DNA from: Seriola aureovittata
Lineage: Eukaryota > Chordata > Actinopteri > Carangiformes > Carangidae
Direction: 5' to 3'
DNA length: 64,000 nucleotides
Assembly (NCBI RefSeq): GCF_021018895.1
Contig: NC_079371.1
Coordinates: 6,964,501 to 7,028,500 of the forward strand
In this document: positions 1 to 12,719 of the stretch, in pieces
How positions within the stretch are numbered: position 1 is the first letter of the stretch
How the letters are laid out: each line of letters starts with the position of its first letter
Notes under the pieces: model-generated
What the model was told of the DNA's origin: nothing
The model's database searches: none
The model's input: the letters and a program-made list of their open reading frames with translations, nothing else
Position numbers and translations under genes: made by a program

Positions 1-454
1 ACTTTTATTTTCAAAAAATCTATTAGAAATACAATTCAGTCTTCAGAATCACTGGTCATGTTGAGTGATCTCATTCATATCATTCTACACCCAAAGCTTT
101 CACTTTGTGCTTGTGTATGTCTGGTTTTGAGTGGGGTATGTGTATTCATGCAACTGTGTTCTGGTTTATCTTTTTGTGTCGTGCTGCAGTGTTGCTGTGA
201 TAGGAAGAGGGGGCATTTGAGTCCTGATCTCATACTTTGGTCTTGGTCTGAGTAGCTTTGTGGACAGATGAGGCTTTGCCAGGGCATCATTGACAGCTAA
301 GAAACAAGCAGTTCCTTCCCCTGCCACAACAAGCACAGAGCACTGGAGTACACAGAAATCTATGCGTCTCTTCTCTTTGTTTCCCCTTTCTGTCGAGCTC
401 GAAGCTGGTCATCTCCAAATTCTCTGAAGCTAGTGACATTTACATTCATTCTGA

Positions 455-612
455 GAGCGCAAAGACGGGGTAAAGAGGAAGACAGTTATAGAAAGATAGA
501 TGGAGAGAAAGGTGGAAGGTTGAGAATAGGATGGGGTAGACATGAGAAAGGAGAGAAAGAAAGGAGTATTCAGGCAAAGTGATGGGAAAAGAGTTTGAGA
601 CAGGGAGAGGCG
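455..612 (+). repeat. Purine-rich (GA-rich) tract
   Basis: About 155 bases made almost wholly of A and G on the + strand, with repeated GAGA, GGAG and AAAG words and no fixed unit. Low-complexity intronic DNA. An open frame on the - strand here (430-726) is a by-product of the composition. Confidence 0.6.
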
Positions 613-904
613 AAATGTCTTATTACACTCTCCAGCCTGTCCCTCCTTTTCAGTAGTGAGCAGTGTAACTAATCCTGACTGGACCAATTCCCCCAGACTA
701 CAGTGTAGAACTGCCTTCTGTGCCACAATGTGCCTCTATTGCTTGCTCGATTTTGACTTTTCCTGCTGCATGAACACCTATTGTATTAACTTGGCACCTC
801 TGTTTTATATGTTTAGACTCAAATGTGTAGTAAAGCAAACATGCTTAATTGCATCCATCTCAGTGGTTCACTCTTCCAAGTTTTCATGCTCCACGGCCTA
901 ATGA

Positions 905-1060
905 AAACAGAAAGGCATCAGTTTAATTAGAATTTACTCGCCTCTTATTGAGGAGAGATTGTTTTTATTTGGAGCCCTAATGAATTTATCATCAGTTTGT
1001 TATTAACATTGTGCTATCTGGGGGTCAAGTGGGGAAGCAGCCGATCACATGACTTTGTTC
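905..1060. promoter_or_regulatory. Candidate conserved non-coding block
   Basis: A repeat-free block with homeodomain-type cores (TTAATTAG near 924, CCTAATGAATT near 976) and balanced composition, unlike the low-complexity DNA around it. It looks like fish intronic enhancer DNA, but conservation cannot be measured here. It may be ordinary unique intron. Confidence 0.25.
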
Positions 1061-4000
1061 TCCCTAATGGACAAGTATCTGTACCTCTGTTGAGAGAGAA
1101 ATAACTTAGCTACATCTTCCTGCCATCTTCTGCCAGACAATTTTCTGCTTCAGGTAAAGTGAAATGTGTATGTGTCATTTCTTGTCAAATCTTTCTACCT
1201 AAGCCAGTTGGATGTGCTTTTTCTTGTAACAATTAGTTCATCAATTGTTTTTGTAAGATGATGGTTGGCAGTTGCAAGCATGTAATGGCATAATCCATAG
1301 AAAGAGCATCAAAGCAACACTGCTGATGTTATGGATGGACTCTGGACAGCTGCATGTAACATGACATTTGCAAATCTTGACCACTGTTTCTTTCTCCTGC
1401 CCAATTCTTATTAAGCTTTTGAAACATTGGGTGCATTGATCCAGTTTAGCCTCTGGTGGGTGTGAGTTGAACTGGGCGGAGTGTTGAGTATTCATACAGT
1501 GGAATGAGGACATGTAATGATAATTTGACATTCTTATCCATGACCCTGGTTATATATGGCGTGGCTTTCTTAACCTAAAACCCTTTTGGAACTAATCTAA
1601 TGGGATATGAAGGGAACATAATGATGTGTGGGACCTTGTTATTTGCCTTTGTTCACAAAACACTTCCCTAGTTTATTGCATTTTACGGTTGAAGGGCTTG
1701 ATCACTAGTATTATGGCTTTGTAAATGGGAGTCAATAAATTACCCTCTGATTAAAGACGATGCCCTCACTTTAGGTGTGAGAGCCATTCGCTATGCATGG
1801 TTAGCATGAGTCTTTTGTGTGTACTAGCTTAATCACTTTAATTCCTCTTTCATTTTAGCTCCCTTCATCTCCATCACTCTGACTTGTCCCTGACAGTTGA
1901 ACATGACACAAACATTTTTATGCCGAGTTCTGGAAAGCGTTTGGGTGGGGAGAAGGGCTTTCATGTGCATTTAAATATCTCTGTTATCTCTCTACACACG
2001 ATCTACCTGCCTTTAGGCCCAGACAGTCCCAAGTATCTGTCTTCATTTCAGGTGGACATATTGTTTTATGTTAGACTGAAAGCTAGCTGTTGCCCTCTAT
2101 CCTTTTTTTCCTTCCATTTACTGATCTACTCACAACCACCAGGCTTGATTTCAATTTTAGAAATATGTCACCTCGAGTATGCAAATGAAAAGACTGTAGT
2201 TTCAAACAAAAACAACCCTTGCACTTCACAAAGTAATCCTTTCAAGAAACACTATTTTTAACAAATTGTTGGGACTAAGATCTCAGCTCATAAATGGACA
2301 TGAGTCCATTTGAATTAGATACTGAAAAGAGATCAAACTATAGTGCTTATGTTTTTCTGTGACTGCAGTTATAAGTAAAAAATGTTTGCTGTGAATGTGA
2401 TTGCCTTTGTATTATAACACAGTAAATTGTTCCAAACTAGTTAAGAGAGACCAAAGACATGTATGAACTTTTTCTCCAAGGTAGTCCAATTAACATGTCT
2501 TCCCTATTTACCCCTGTCACAAACAATAGAAAGATTTTATTTACTTAAGCCAAAAAATGCAAATGTCTAAAGTCCCAAATGCTTCACAAAGTTTTCTCCT
2601 CCATAGTTATTTAAACTATGCCTCTTAATTACTGGTGGTCTCTTTATCTTATTCATAAATGCAGTTCTTCAGTGAAAACATGAAGTGGAGTTTTGGGTTA
2701 TGGAAAAACAAGGATGTGGTAAATAACAAGACAGATGGTCCAGGTCTGTTGACAGACGCTTTATGCAAGGCAACAAGGGAGGAGAATTGTACTGAATTTC
2801 TGCTGACCCCCATGCTTTGGGAAAAAACTGCTGACCCCCCCTTCCCCAGCCCACCGGTTTGTTTCATGCATCTTCAAACCTCAGTCACACTGATTGATAC
2901 ACTGTGGAATAGCCTCAAGCTTATTTTTCACATGAAAAACCATACAAGTGCCCAAAAGCACAGAAGACTTTGCAGGCCATTATGGGACTGAAGAACCACA
3001 AACTACGCACAATAATAATCTGTTGCGCCCCCACCATTCCTCCACCCCTGTGCCATTCTCTATGTTCCATTAATGAATGTCAAAATAAAAGATCAAAGAA
3101 AATTAAATTTCATGTGGCAGGCATCAATTATTGATCATATTTGGGTCTAGTTTGGGATATCAGAACTTGCTGCTTACTTTTTTTCCCCAAGGAGCACATG
3201 TGCTCCTAAATTGAATGAATGATACAATGAAAATGTATCGAATAATGTAATAATCATTAAAAAGGGTTATGAGGAGAGATTAACAAGCAAAACTATTTAC
3301 TGTAATTATTTATACCTCAAAATGTATAAACAGTATAAATGGCATGAACAGTAAGAACACCTCTATAATAAAGTAGTTATTAATTCTAAATGCCAAAAAA
3401 GTCGTTTCAGTCTTTTTAGACTTTTTTTTAACAACAACATTATTTCAGTGCGGTGACTGTGTCATCGTCATTGTCGGTTTGTGATCAACCTTTTTTATTG
3501 AGGAAAAAAATAGAGGCTGCTTGAGCTGGATTTTGTTAAACTTTTTATTCACACAAATGCTCCTTAATACATTTTACAGTTTGCACACATCTATTTTTAG
3601 TTGAAAATGTGAGTGAAACGCTCATGCTGTTGAGCCCTTGATATGTTGTAACTCAGTAATGACTGTATAATCAGTCTGCTTTTGCATACTGGAATACATA
3701 ACAATATATTATGCTTCAACAGGAATATTGTACTGCATTTGAAGATAGAAATTTGAGATCAAGAGGTGTTCTGTGTGTCTTACTGTGCACAATAGTATTT
3801 GTGTGGATTCATCAATTCAATTAACAATCTGAGCATTTTTCTAGCCACTGAAGTTTACTGGTAAGGTTGTTTTGACACTTCCTCGACTGATTTTCTGTTT
3901 TGTTTCTTAGTGGCTGCAGCACCACAATGTGTTTGTGTGCAGTACCAGTGCCTTTCCTTAGTCAAAACACTTCTGCTAGGTTTAGGTTCTACCCCCTCAC

Positions 4001-5608
4001 TCTGGATTAGTCCCACTGCTGGAGGAGGATGAGTGGAGGGTGTCAGGAGGATAATGAGGGCATGGGGTGGGCCCAGGGGCTGCCAGCAGGGCCCAGCTAG
4101 GTGGATCTGCCTGTGGTGCTAAGCCTCTTAACTCACTCCATCCTCACTGGTATACTCCTCTAGCTGGTATATCATCATACGTTGCTTTTGTTACAATGTG
4201 TGTAAAGCAACATAGGTCCTACAACAGATATACCTGTAATTCCAGTGACCACATAATAATCAACTTCAGAGTCTGAGTAGATTAAAGCTTGAGGGAGTTG
4301 TGTGATGATCAAGCATATTTCATTAAGTTTCATTAAGGGGCATTTGCATGTTATCCAAAACACTTGTGGTATTCCTGAGTCCACAGAATAATGAGAAATT
4401 AGCTCATTTGAATTTCATATAACCCAAAGATACCTTTTAAAAAATTAAGCATATCGTGTCTTCAGTAACAGACTTTTTTAGCACCATGAAGAGCGATAAA
4501 CTACTGTGTGAGCACTGTGAAAGCACCCTCCGCCTTTGCCTGTCTTCCCACATATTCCTCTTTCCCCTTGCCAAATTCTACCTAGTTTTTCTCTAATAGA
4601 TATGGCTCAGTGTTGTTGTATGGGTCACATTTTACTCTTCATCAATAAAAAACTGTCTTGTGGTTTTTGACTTCATGTCTGCATGCCTTGATTTTGTGCT
4701 AGTTAATGACAGCAATTACAACAGTGCCTCAACACACTGAATGATGATTAATGACTGGATATACAGCTTATTCAACAAAAGGATTTGTGGTTTGAGGGAA
4801 TCTTTGGAGTATGTCATGGTTCAGATTTGAATGCTGCGATCCAAAATGAAAAGAATATGTAACATTGGCAGAAAGAAGGATTGTAAGCTAAGAAAAACTT
4901 TATGATTACAGCATTTATGGATGCATATAGTAATTTCTAAGCATGTGAGGTGACTATGGCAGTGGCAGCCAGCCTTGGAAATCATGTGGCTGTAACATCA
5001 AAACTAATGTGTTAAAAGTCATTAAATGACACTCAACTTAATCATTGTTTTACATTATACAATTAGGACTAAAGGCTGCTGTCGCTTGGCTTTTGGCCAC
5101 AAGTTGACTGGTGCTAAATTAGGTTGGATGAATTTTTCATTAATTCATCTGCAGCTGAAAAATGGCAGCTCTGCCTAATATCATACAGTTGTCAGGTGTA
5201 ATTCACACCTCAGATGGCTGAGAATGCAGTCTCAAACTTCTGGATAATAAGTGGCTTAAGTTTTGCAAGCACCATGATTTAATTTTCAAGTTTGATAAGT
5301 TACTAAGGAATTCATTAAGCAGGATGCAAAGGTACAAATGGTAGAGTTGTCTCCACATTGCAGTGCACCAGCTTGTGATGTTGTGACACATGTCACAGGA
5401 CAGATTGATGCTCCATATAAATGCTTTTATAAGTTACAGCACAGGCACAGATATGTTTGTTGCCATCTGCTATGCTTCCACTCAAAGCTCAGAAAAAAAT
5501 GTATACCCAATGTTGTTTATTTGCTGTCAACAGCTTCTACCTAGCACTAGACTTTTGTTAACAGATACGGATTGAGTCTTGCGCGTCAAATTATATGCCA
5601 GGCTTTTA
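1061..5608. other. Intronic DNA without a recognised gene
   Basis: AT-rich unique sequence. Octamer (POU-type) words ATGCAAAT occur at 2179 and 2557, and ATTTGCAT at 4342. A GC-richer patch lies at 3990-4130. The open frames here (for example 125 codons from 1884) show no family resemblance and look like chance. Confidence 0.5.
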
Positions 5609-5631
5609 CCCCCCCCCCCCCCCCCCCCCCC
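5609..5631 (+). repeat. Poly-C tract (23 C)
   Basis: An uninterrupted run of 23 C, followed by CGCCCGCCCA-like sequence and a pyrimidine-rich stretch to about 5700. The - strand is a long G run that could form a quadruplex. Length in an assembly may be unreliable. Confidence 0.9.
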
Positions 5632-7434
5632 GCCCGCCCACAAGATACTCACACCCCTCCATCCCCTTATCTCTCTCTCTTACTCCCTTAGTCTCTTGCT
5701 CTCATTCTGCTAAAAGGAATGGTGCTTGGCTGGCGAGAACTCTTTGACCATTTATGTTTAAGCATGTATGTGAGAGAGGAAGAAAGAAAATAGTGGGAAA
5801 AAAAGCAACAATGATCTTGAGAAAGGCAAGAGAGAAATTGGTTCCAAAAGTGTATCAGTATGCATATGTTTGGATATGTTTGTTTTTGTTACTGTGAGCA
5901 CAGTGGTTCTCCATGTATAGAGTAGATGCCTGTCATTCTGCTCTAGTCCCGCCTCTATAAATAGAAGTCTCTGTGCGCTACAAGTCCTGAGGGGCTTTGT
6001 ACCCTTGTCTGTTTTTTTTTCCTATCCTCTTCTCTCCTCTACCCCCTCCTGTGACTCTGTTTGGCTGTCTTTCCATTTATCAAACAGCCGTATTAGGATG
6101 CAGCATCATCATTACTTAAAAATAATTCACTTTGACATCAATCACCCACATGTACAGTATACAAGAATGGCTAATGCTGTTTGGCTTTTGATCATAATTC
6201 ACCAGACTTTAAAGTCTTAAATTAGTTATTTTTTTTGGTGAATAGTTTTTCAATCTACAATGATCTGAAATGAAAACACACAAGTCATAAATTAGAAAAG
6301 CACTAAACAAGAAAATATTTTGCAATGTTAACTTCCTGGATTGTTTCTGTTCCAAGTAGATATTGCTTGCAGTGCTGTATGAGCTGTCTGCCAACCTTGA
6401 CAGCTTGACGTTCCATATGGTGTGCAGTTGAATAGGTTAACAACAAAGAGAGTGTGACCCCTAATGTTGTAACAATCAACAATGTTCCTGATTCTTATTT
6501 TCAGATTGATTCACCAAGGATTTGCCATTTTCACCTCCATTCACCATTTTTACTATAGGGCTGTTCAAAGGTTTTCAGCGGCAAAATGACATCACTAAAA
6601 ATTATACCTTTGCGTTAATGCAATGCATTTGTTGTAGAAAATGTGGAATTAAGGAATGGAAATGTATACAAATAACCTCTGAATCGCCACCAATGATGAC
6701 TGCTACATTAGAGGCATTTACTGTTGTTGCGGAGAAGCAGGTGTAAAATTTGGAGACCTGCTTTTTTTTGGTGCCCACAGTTGTAGAGAAGGAAAGAGTG
6801 AGAAGAGTTGAGACTGTTCAATTTTGGCTGCTTTTATTTAACATTTCCGTAATGACAATCTAACAGTGAAAACAGCTTATAAACAATATTGCAGCAAATT
6901 AGATATACTTTTCACTTTATGTGTACTTTAGTTGAGTACCTCAAAACCACAGCACCTGCCAAGAGCTCAGCAATGAAATGACTGGACTACCTGTTGTACC
7001 TCAGTTGGCTTTGGTTGGACTTTGTTTTTCTCCTGCCATTTCGAATTTTACAGCAGGTCTATAGCAGCCACTCATGCACTTAATACATATCAGAGAAGCT
7101 TTATCTGTATAAAATAAAAAACCTGTATTTTGCGCCATACTTCGAAAACAAAAGAAACAAACAAACAAAAAAAAAAACACAAGTAACAATATATACCAGA
7201 ACATGTCGGATTTTTAAAAAAGTAATCAATGTTTTTGTGTTTGTTTTATCTTTTTTACTTTATTGTCTGAAGAAAAGCATTGGATTGTGGCTCTTATCCA
7301 TGAGAAATTTTTTAAACAGCCCAGCATCAGGTCTTAATTAGCAACAGTGCATTCAAAATGAATAAACTATGGGTATGCTTATTTACAACATCTGTATTAT
7401 TAAATACCCCACTATATTAAAAACATGTGGTGAC
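5632..7434. other. Intronic DNA without a recognised gene
   Basis: Pyrimidine-rich to about 5700 and again at 6008-6052. A TATA-box-like word lies at 5956. CAAA repeats with a short poly-A lie around 7156-7180. The rest is AT-rich unique sequence with short chance open frames. Confidence 0.5.
5956..5964 (+). promoter_or_regulatory. TATA-box-like word TATAAATAG
   Basis: A perfect TATA consensus preceded by CCCGCCT. About 30 bases downstream (around 5987) is where a start site would be expected, but no gene follows that I can recognise. A single nine-base match in AT-rich DNA is weak evidence. Confidence 0.15.
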
Positions 7435-7660
7435 GCGGAATTTTGTGGCCATGAAGGTAATTTGCAGTAGGCTTACTAAATCAACCTCCAGATCTAAATA
7501 ATGACGTTTGCCGAGTGCTTGCCTTTCAAATAATTACCATCAAGTGGGACGTGACGGCAGGAGACTCCAAGGGCTGATGGGAGCTCATCAGGGAGGCCAG
7601 CCATTTACCGCAATAGACACAAAGACAGTCTGCTCTCCCTCAGGTCCTCCTACCCACACC
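7435..7660. promoter_or_regulatory. Candidate conserved non-coding block
   Basis: A block free of simple repeats, with CpG-containing words kept inside AT-rich surroundings (AATGACGTTTGCCGAG near 7499, GGGACGTGACGGCAGG near 7546) and a TAATTACC homeodomain-type core near 7531. Its composition differs from both flanks. Conservation is inferred, not shown. Confidence 0.3.
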
Positions 7661-7898
7661 CTGAGATGCTGACTGTGGGGTACTGCTAATTAACTCAATG
7701 AAGATGAGGTTTCTGCCACAGTTGTCTTAAACAGTGCTCAGGTGTGCTTGCACTCTTATCTGGCTTTAAGCCAGTTAGGTTTTCTCTAGTGTCTTACCAT
7801 TTGGAATGATATTTGCTGTGTAGTATGTTTTTGCGCTTGTCTTTGTATTACTTCTTTGTTCTCTGAAATATTAATAACTATTTGCACAAACTAAGTTC

Positions 7899-7985
7899 TA
7901 GGGCTGTAACAATAGATTTTCACTACATGATTATTGTGGCCAAAATAATTCATGATGAAATTATTGTGATATCTATAGAAAATTA
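7899..7985 (+). mobile_element. Possible 5' fragment of a hAT-type MITE
   Basis: The segment opens AGGGCTGTAACAATAG and continues through ATGATTATTGTGGCCAAAAT, wording that resembles the terminal parts of short non-autonomous elements common in fish. No matching right end (CAGCCCT-like) or target duplication was found, so this is at best a truncated, decayed copy. Confidence 0.3.
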
Positions 7986-10699
7986 CAAAAAATGATATCA
8001 GTCAAATTGATTTTTAACTTTGTTTATTGTGTATTTTGTCTCTTTTTTGGCAAATGAACCGGACTCAAATATGAATGTAGGGAGTTGGAGACGGAGTTTG
8101 TAACCAAAACTACAAATGTGCACAAAAAGAGTGATCACGCTTGATGGATAGTGAAAAGGCAGCCAGATGAACTTAAGGCCTAACATCTGCTATCACCTTA
8201 ACACATCTCTGAGATCCCTACTATGTACCATAAGAAAACTCAAAAATAATGCATTTAGTTGCAGCTGCCTTTATACCTCTTCTAACTTTTTCTTGGTCAT
8301 TTCTACGATAATATATCACTTTCTTTATTGCTGTTTATTCACTCTAGAGGAACTTGTAGTGATATTTTTATGTTGAGCTAATTGCCTTTGTAAGGACTTA
8401 AAGTAGCTGTGACCTGACCATGAAGGAGGGAGGCAGAGAAGGTAATTACAGAGAGGAGTGCTTTTTTCAGTGAGGAAAAGACAATGGAGATGCCATCAAT
8501 AAGGACAAACTTTCCCCAACCCTCTTGCCTCACACTCTGTAATGAAGACCTTTGCTATTGGCTTAGATAGATGAGGGCAGCACTGTGAGAGCGAGTGAGC
8601 AAGAGGCAGGTAGACGTTTGTTTAGGGCTAGCTCATGGTGGATATATTGGAATGGGAGTGGGCCTGTCGGATAGAAAGGCGCATTAAGACCAGGGTGATT
8701 AAGGAACAGAGTTGATGGAAAACGAAGTACTATTGACAAGGCTTTGTCTTCCCGTGGTCTCCCTTGTGCCCACATTGATGCCCCTGTCTAGTCTCCTCCA
8801 GGCTAAGCTACCCGACTGGATTCACAAAACGTAAGAGGGATTGATTGTTCTGCAGCAATTTTCTATGCAAGCCCAGGCCAGCACATTGATTTTGCAGGTT
8901 TCAGGAGTGGTGGTCTTATGTTTATATTACTGTTAATCATTACTCTCCTGGCATTTTATCTCAGGCACTGAGTAGGACCATGGTGTGCAATTAATACCCT
9001 AGGTGCAAACTAGCAAATGGTTGATATCGTTTCATGTTTTGAATACCACTGTCATATCTGCCTGCACACACATCATCAGTTTTATATAGCTACACACATG
9101 TACACAGATATGCAGCTCCTTCTGAAACATGCCTCCATCCTCTTCACTTTGCATTTTTTCCTGTTTAGCATGCACAATCATGTGTAACAACTGTTACACA
9201 TTTATGCATATACTCATCATGTACTTTATCAAACACACACACAAATGTGCACACACAAACCTTAAAATTCACCCAGAGAGGCTCCTGTGTGGAATACAGA
9301 ACCAATGCTCCAGACTTGAAAGCCTCTCCACTTCCTCAGATGTGACATCAGCTCGTTCTGTCTCTTGCTCTCCCCCTCCTTCCCGTACTCCCTTCCTCTT
9401 TCCTATCCTCTTTCATCAGCTCAGCCCATCTTTTGACACTTCAGAAGGTGTTCCTCACATGCCTGTCACCTCTCCCCTCCTCCACTAACGCTTTCTTCCC
9501 AGCTCTCTATCGAGAGCATGCGTCTCTCTCTGAAACTTATGTACTTTGTAGAGTTAACGCTTTGGCGTTTGCATCACCTTGAAGTTGGTAAGTGGTACTG
9601 AGCGGAGAGACCGATCTTTAGTGTTTAAAGAGAGAAGAGCTCTGAAACATTCTGTGTTAGTGTGGCATGGCGAGCAGGCAGACATCACACTAGAGAAGGA
9701 GGGAGGGAAGTAACTGTTTCACCTTTGTACCTGTACTTTTTTACAACTTTGAACAACAGACTGTGAAGAAGGTGGAGGGTTAGGGACTTCTGTTTTTTCC
9801 ATTGTTTAAAAAATGCTTTTTACTCTGCTCTGCAAGTCTTTCTGCCTCAGTGTATTTCTTTTATAGCCATATTTATCCATTTATGTATGAAGCCACTACT
9901 AAATGTAATTTTTCTGATACTGTATGATCATTTGAAATAGTACTTTCAGAGATTGAGAGCAAATAAAAGCAAGAGTAAAGAAGTCTCATCAGGAGATGTG
10001 TGCTAAATGTGTTGCGTTAGCTATACTTAAATACATTGATTAATAATGTATTTGTCTGTGCTTGAACCATAATGTATTCCCTGCTGAGACAGAGAGTACC
10101 ATTATGTAAACACTTTGCTGTGTGGGCTGAGCTGTGTCGACTCCCACTTGCCTGCTTAGGAGCAGCTTGGCTCAGGCTCAGAGGGAACATGTTACCTACG
10201 TATGACTGGAGGTGGTCTTTGGCACTGGGAAATGTATTCAGTTTGTTGATATATCGTTGCTGTGTGATATGGTTACATATCTTTGGGCTTTTCTTACTTG
10301 ATATACATCGGTATGACTGTCATGCGGTCATACAGAACAAGTGGTAGAGAATGTTTTGGTATATGTGTGTGTTTGTGTATGTTTTCTGGTGTACAAACGT
10401 GTAGCAGAAAATAGTAAAGCTTAAAGAAACTGGAGCGGGTTCTGAGAACCATATCCTCCGGATAAGATTGTGTGTAGCTCCTCACAAACTTGTTGCTGTA
10501 TGACATTCGGCTTTAAGGATTATTAAGTACACATCTATTTCAATGTCAGTTTGAACAATTCTTACTGTTTTCTGTTTTGTGTCCCATTTCATGAGATTTC
10601 ATTTTCAGTATTTACAAACATGTAAACTTTCACACACATGTATGTATATTTTGGTAGACCTTTACAATATGCAACAATATCCTCGGGTCTATGATGGGG
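7986..10699. other. Intronic DNA without a recognised gene
   Basis: Unique sequence with a CA-rich patch at 9060-9260 and a pyrimidine-rich patch at 9355-9490. The segment 8530-8830 is GC-richer and repeat-free and could be another conserved block, with less support than the ones listed. The 119-codon frame from 9129 is low-complexity and has no family match. Confidence 0.5.
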
Positions 10700-10707
10700 G
10701 TAGGGAA

Positions 10708-11058
10708 TAGGGATGGGCATTTTCATTCATTTCAATATTCGCGTACTCTCAAACCAATTTTAAGCTTGTGTTTCCAGACAGACACGGACCTTCCCGACCA
10801 AGCCTACTGTTTGGCTGCCGGAGAACATGATATGCAAGTGTAATGCCACGTATCTTGCACTGCACGTTATTGTCGTCTTTTTTATCAAAGTATTTCCAGA
10901 CATCACTTTTCCAGGTCACGGCTGCCGTGGTGCACGTAACGCCAACTGAGTTGAACTATTGTAGCCAAAGACAACATGTGCGCAGGTGTGCGAGTAGTGA
11001 AATGCTACTCGAATAATGACGTCAACAACGAGTACTCGAGTACTCGTACCCATCCCTA
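10708..11058 (+). mobile_element. hAT-type MITE, 351 bp, with 8-bp target duplication
   Basis: The left end reads TAGGGATGGGCA and the right end TACCCATCCCTA, which are inverted copies with one mismatch in 12 bases. The element is flanked by exact 8-bp direct repeats GTAGGGAA (10700-10707 and 11059-11066), the target-site length of hAT transposons. It has no coding capacity, so it is a non-autonomous element that depended on a transposase supplied elsewhere. The right subterminal part holds an 18-bp palindrome (11029-11046) and a 7-bp hairpin stem (10991-10997 with 11005-11011). It is CpG-rich compared with its surroundings. The orientation is arbitrary. Confidence 0.88.
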
Positions 11059-11066
11059 GTAGGGAA

Positions 11067-12719
11067 AGAAAAAAAGATGTTATGAAGCATTGAAAAGTCC
11101 ATGATAGGCTGCGTTATATGCTCATGATAATAACAGATCATGGCAGGAACAGTTTAAGCTAATAGAAGTCCCTCAGAACCATTTTCATCTGGGTTTTAGC
11201 ATCTAGCCCTCACCTAAAGAGACATCAGTGGCTCTATGGTCTTTCAGCACTGTTTCCTTCATAGTCAGTCTCAATGTTGCAGAAGCAGGGTTGCATTTCC
11301 ACGGTATTATCCTCTCTCCATGTAAAACCATGGCTCCTATCGAGGCCTAATCCCCAGTATGGGGAGAGAGGGGCAGGCATTTCAAATTTATTAGTTTTTT
11401 CGCACAAAGCTAAAGAAAGCCCTAGGAATGCAGTTCATGCCACGCTGAGATCAGTATGTGCGCAATGCACACAGACAAAATAGGATTTCAGCTAGTCAAG
11501 TAAGAGAGAAAGGGGGGGGGGGTTAAAAAGTAATGCCGGGACTTGAAAAACATTCCATTCTAGAAAGCTTTACTTCATTATCAAGTGAATTTATTATTCC
11601 CTGGAGTAATACTAACATTAAATGAGGCTTTTTTTAATATGCTGGTCAGACACGCTGCTGCTGGCCATTTGTAGTTTGGAGGAAATAGACACAGAGGAGT
11701 AAGCAAAGCAGCTCAAAATATGGCTGGGGATTTTCTGCCCCTCTGAATTTAGTTATTCCTCAGAAGAGGAAAGAGCGGCGTTTGGTGTTTTTCTGTTTTA
11801 TGATTATTGTCTGTTGCTTTTTGTTTTGTTCTGCGAACAATGGCCCAGTGCCATCTTTCTTTGGGTTCAATAAACACTTCGTTGAATGACATTATTCTTA
11901 GGCATCAAGCCAGACCAGGGCTGGGGAATCACGCTTTTATTAGAAAACATGAATCTTGTCACTGGGATGCCTAAGGAATATTGATGGTATTTGCAGTTCG
12001 GATAGCATTTGCAGATAAAGTGGAGCTTAATATTCAAAATTATCATAGTGTTATCTATGACATTCTTCAAGTAGTGTGAGGTCCTTATCGATTGGGTGCT
12101 GGTTTCAGAAAACGAAAGAATTAATTAAAGCTGCAGATCGATTTTTTTTAAGATAACACATTTTGTGCTGTCTCTCTGATGCCACATTTACTTTGAAATG
12201 ATGGATGGTAAGAGGATTGTTGTAAGAATATTTAGGAACCCTGGATGGGTAAGTAAGGACAAAAGTTTTGTTCTCTGAAGTTGGCTGAAGCCAATTTTTT
12301 TTTTTTTTTTTTTTTAAAGCTTGTCACTTGGCTAAAGTCTCTTGTATCATGGAAATGAATTTAACTGGTTCTTTCACAAATTAGATCCAGAGTACTTTGA
12401 ATAATGGTTCTTCTTAAAATGAAGCCATATTGCATGCCATCATTTTGTATATCAGACAGGAGTGAGTGCTTTTGCCACTCATTGTCATTTCCTTGATTCT
12501 CAACCCTGCAGTTGAACTCTTTATTATATTCTTGAAACATTTCTTTTTACATCTTAATCTGTCATTGATGGGTTTTAGTTTGTCCTTTCATCTGCTATAA
12601 CTGACAAACCAAGCTTCTGAACACTCTTAATCTCCCTTTGATGAATTAGTTTGTCTTTTCCCTGTGCCGTTACAGACACATCGAGCTCTGGAACAAAAAA
12701 AAAGTTTTCCATGCTCCAC
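11067..12719. other. Intronic DNA without a recognised gene
   Basis: Contains an 11-base G run (11512-11522), a 21-base T run (12295-12315) and a SOX-type word AACAATGG (11836). The segment 11690-11960 is repeat-free and might be conserved. No coding potential is seen. Confidence 0.5.
12295..12315 (+). repeat. Poly-T tract (21 T)
   Basis: An uninterrupted run of 21 T. No retroposon body with a matching tail was recognised beside it. Confidence 0.85.

Noticed and set aside
7899..8190. Full-length MITE beginning at AGGGCTGTAACAATAG
   Set aside because: No inverted right end or target duplication was found, so only a short 5' fragment is listed, with low confidence.
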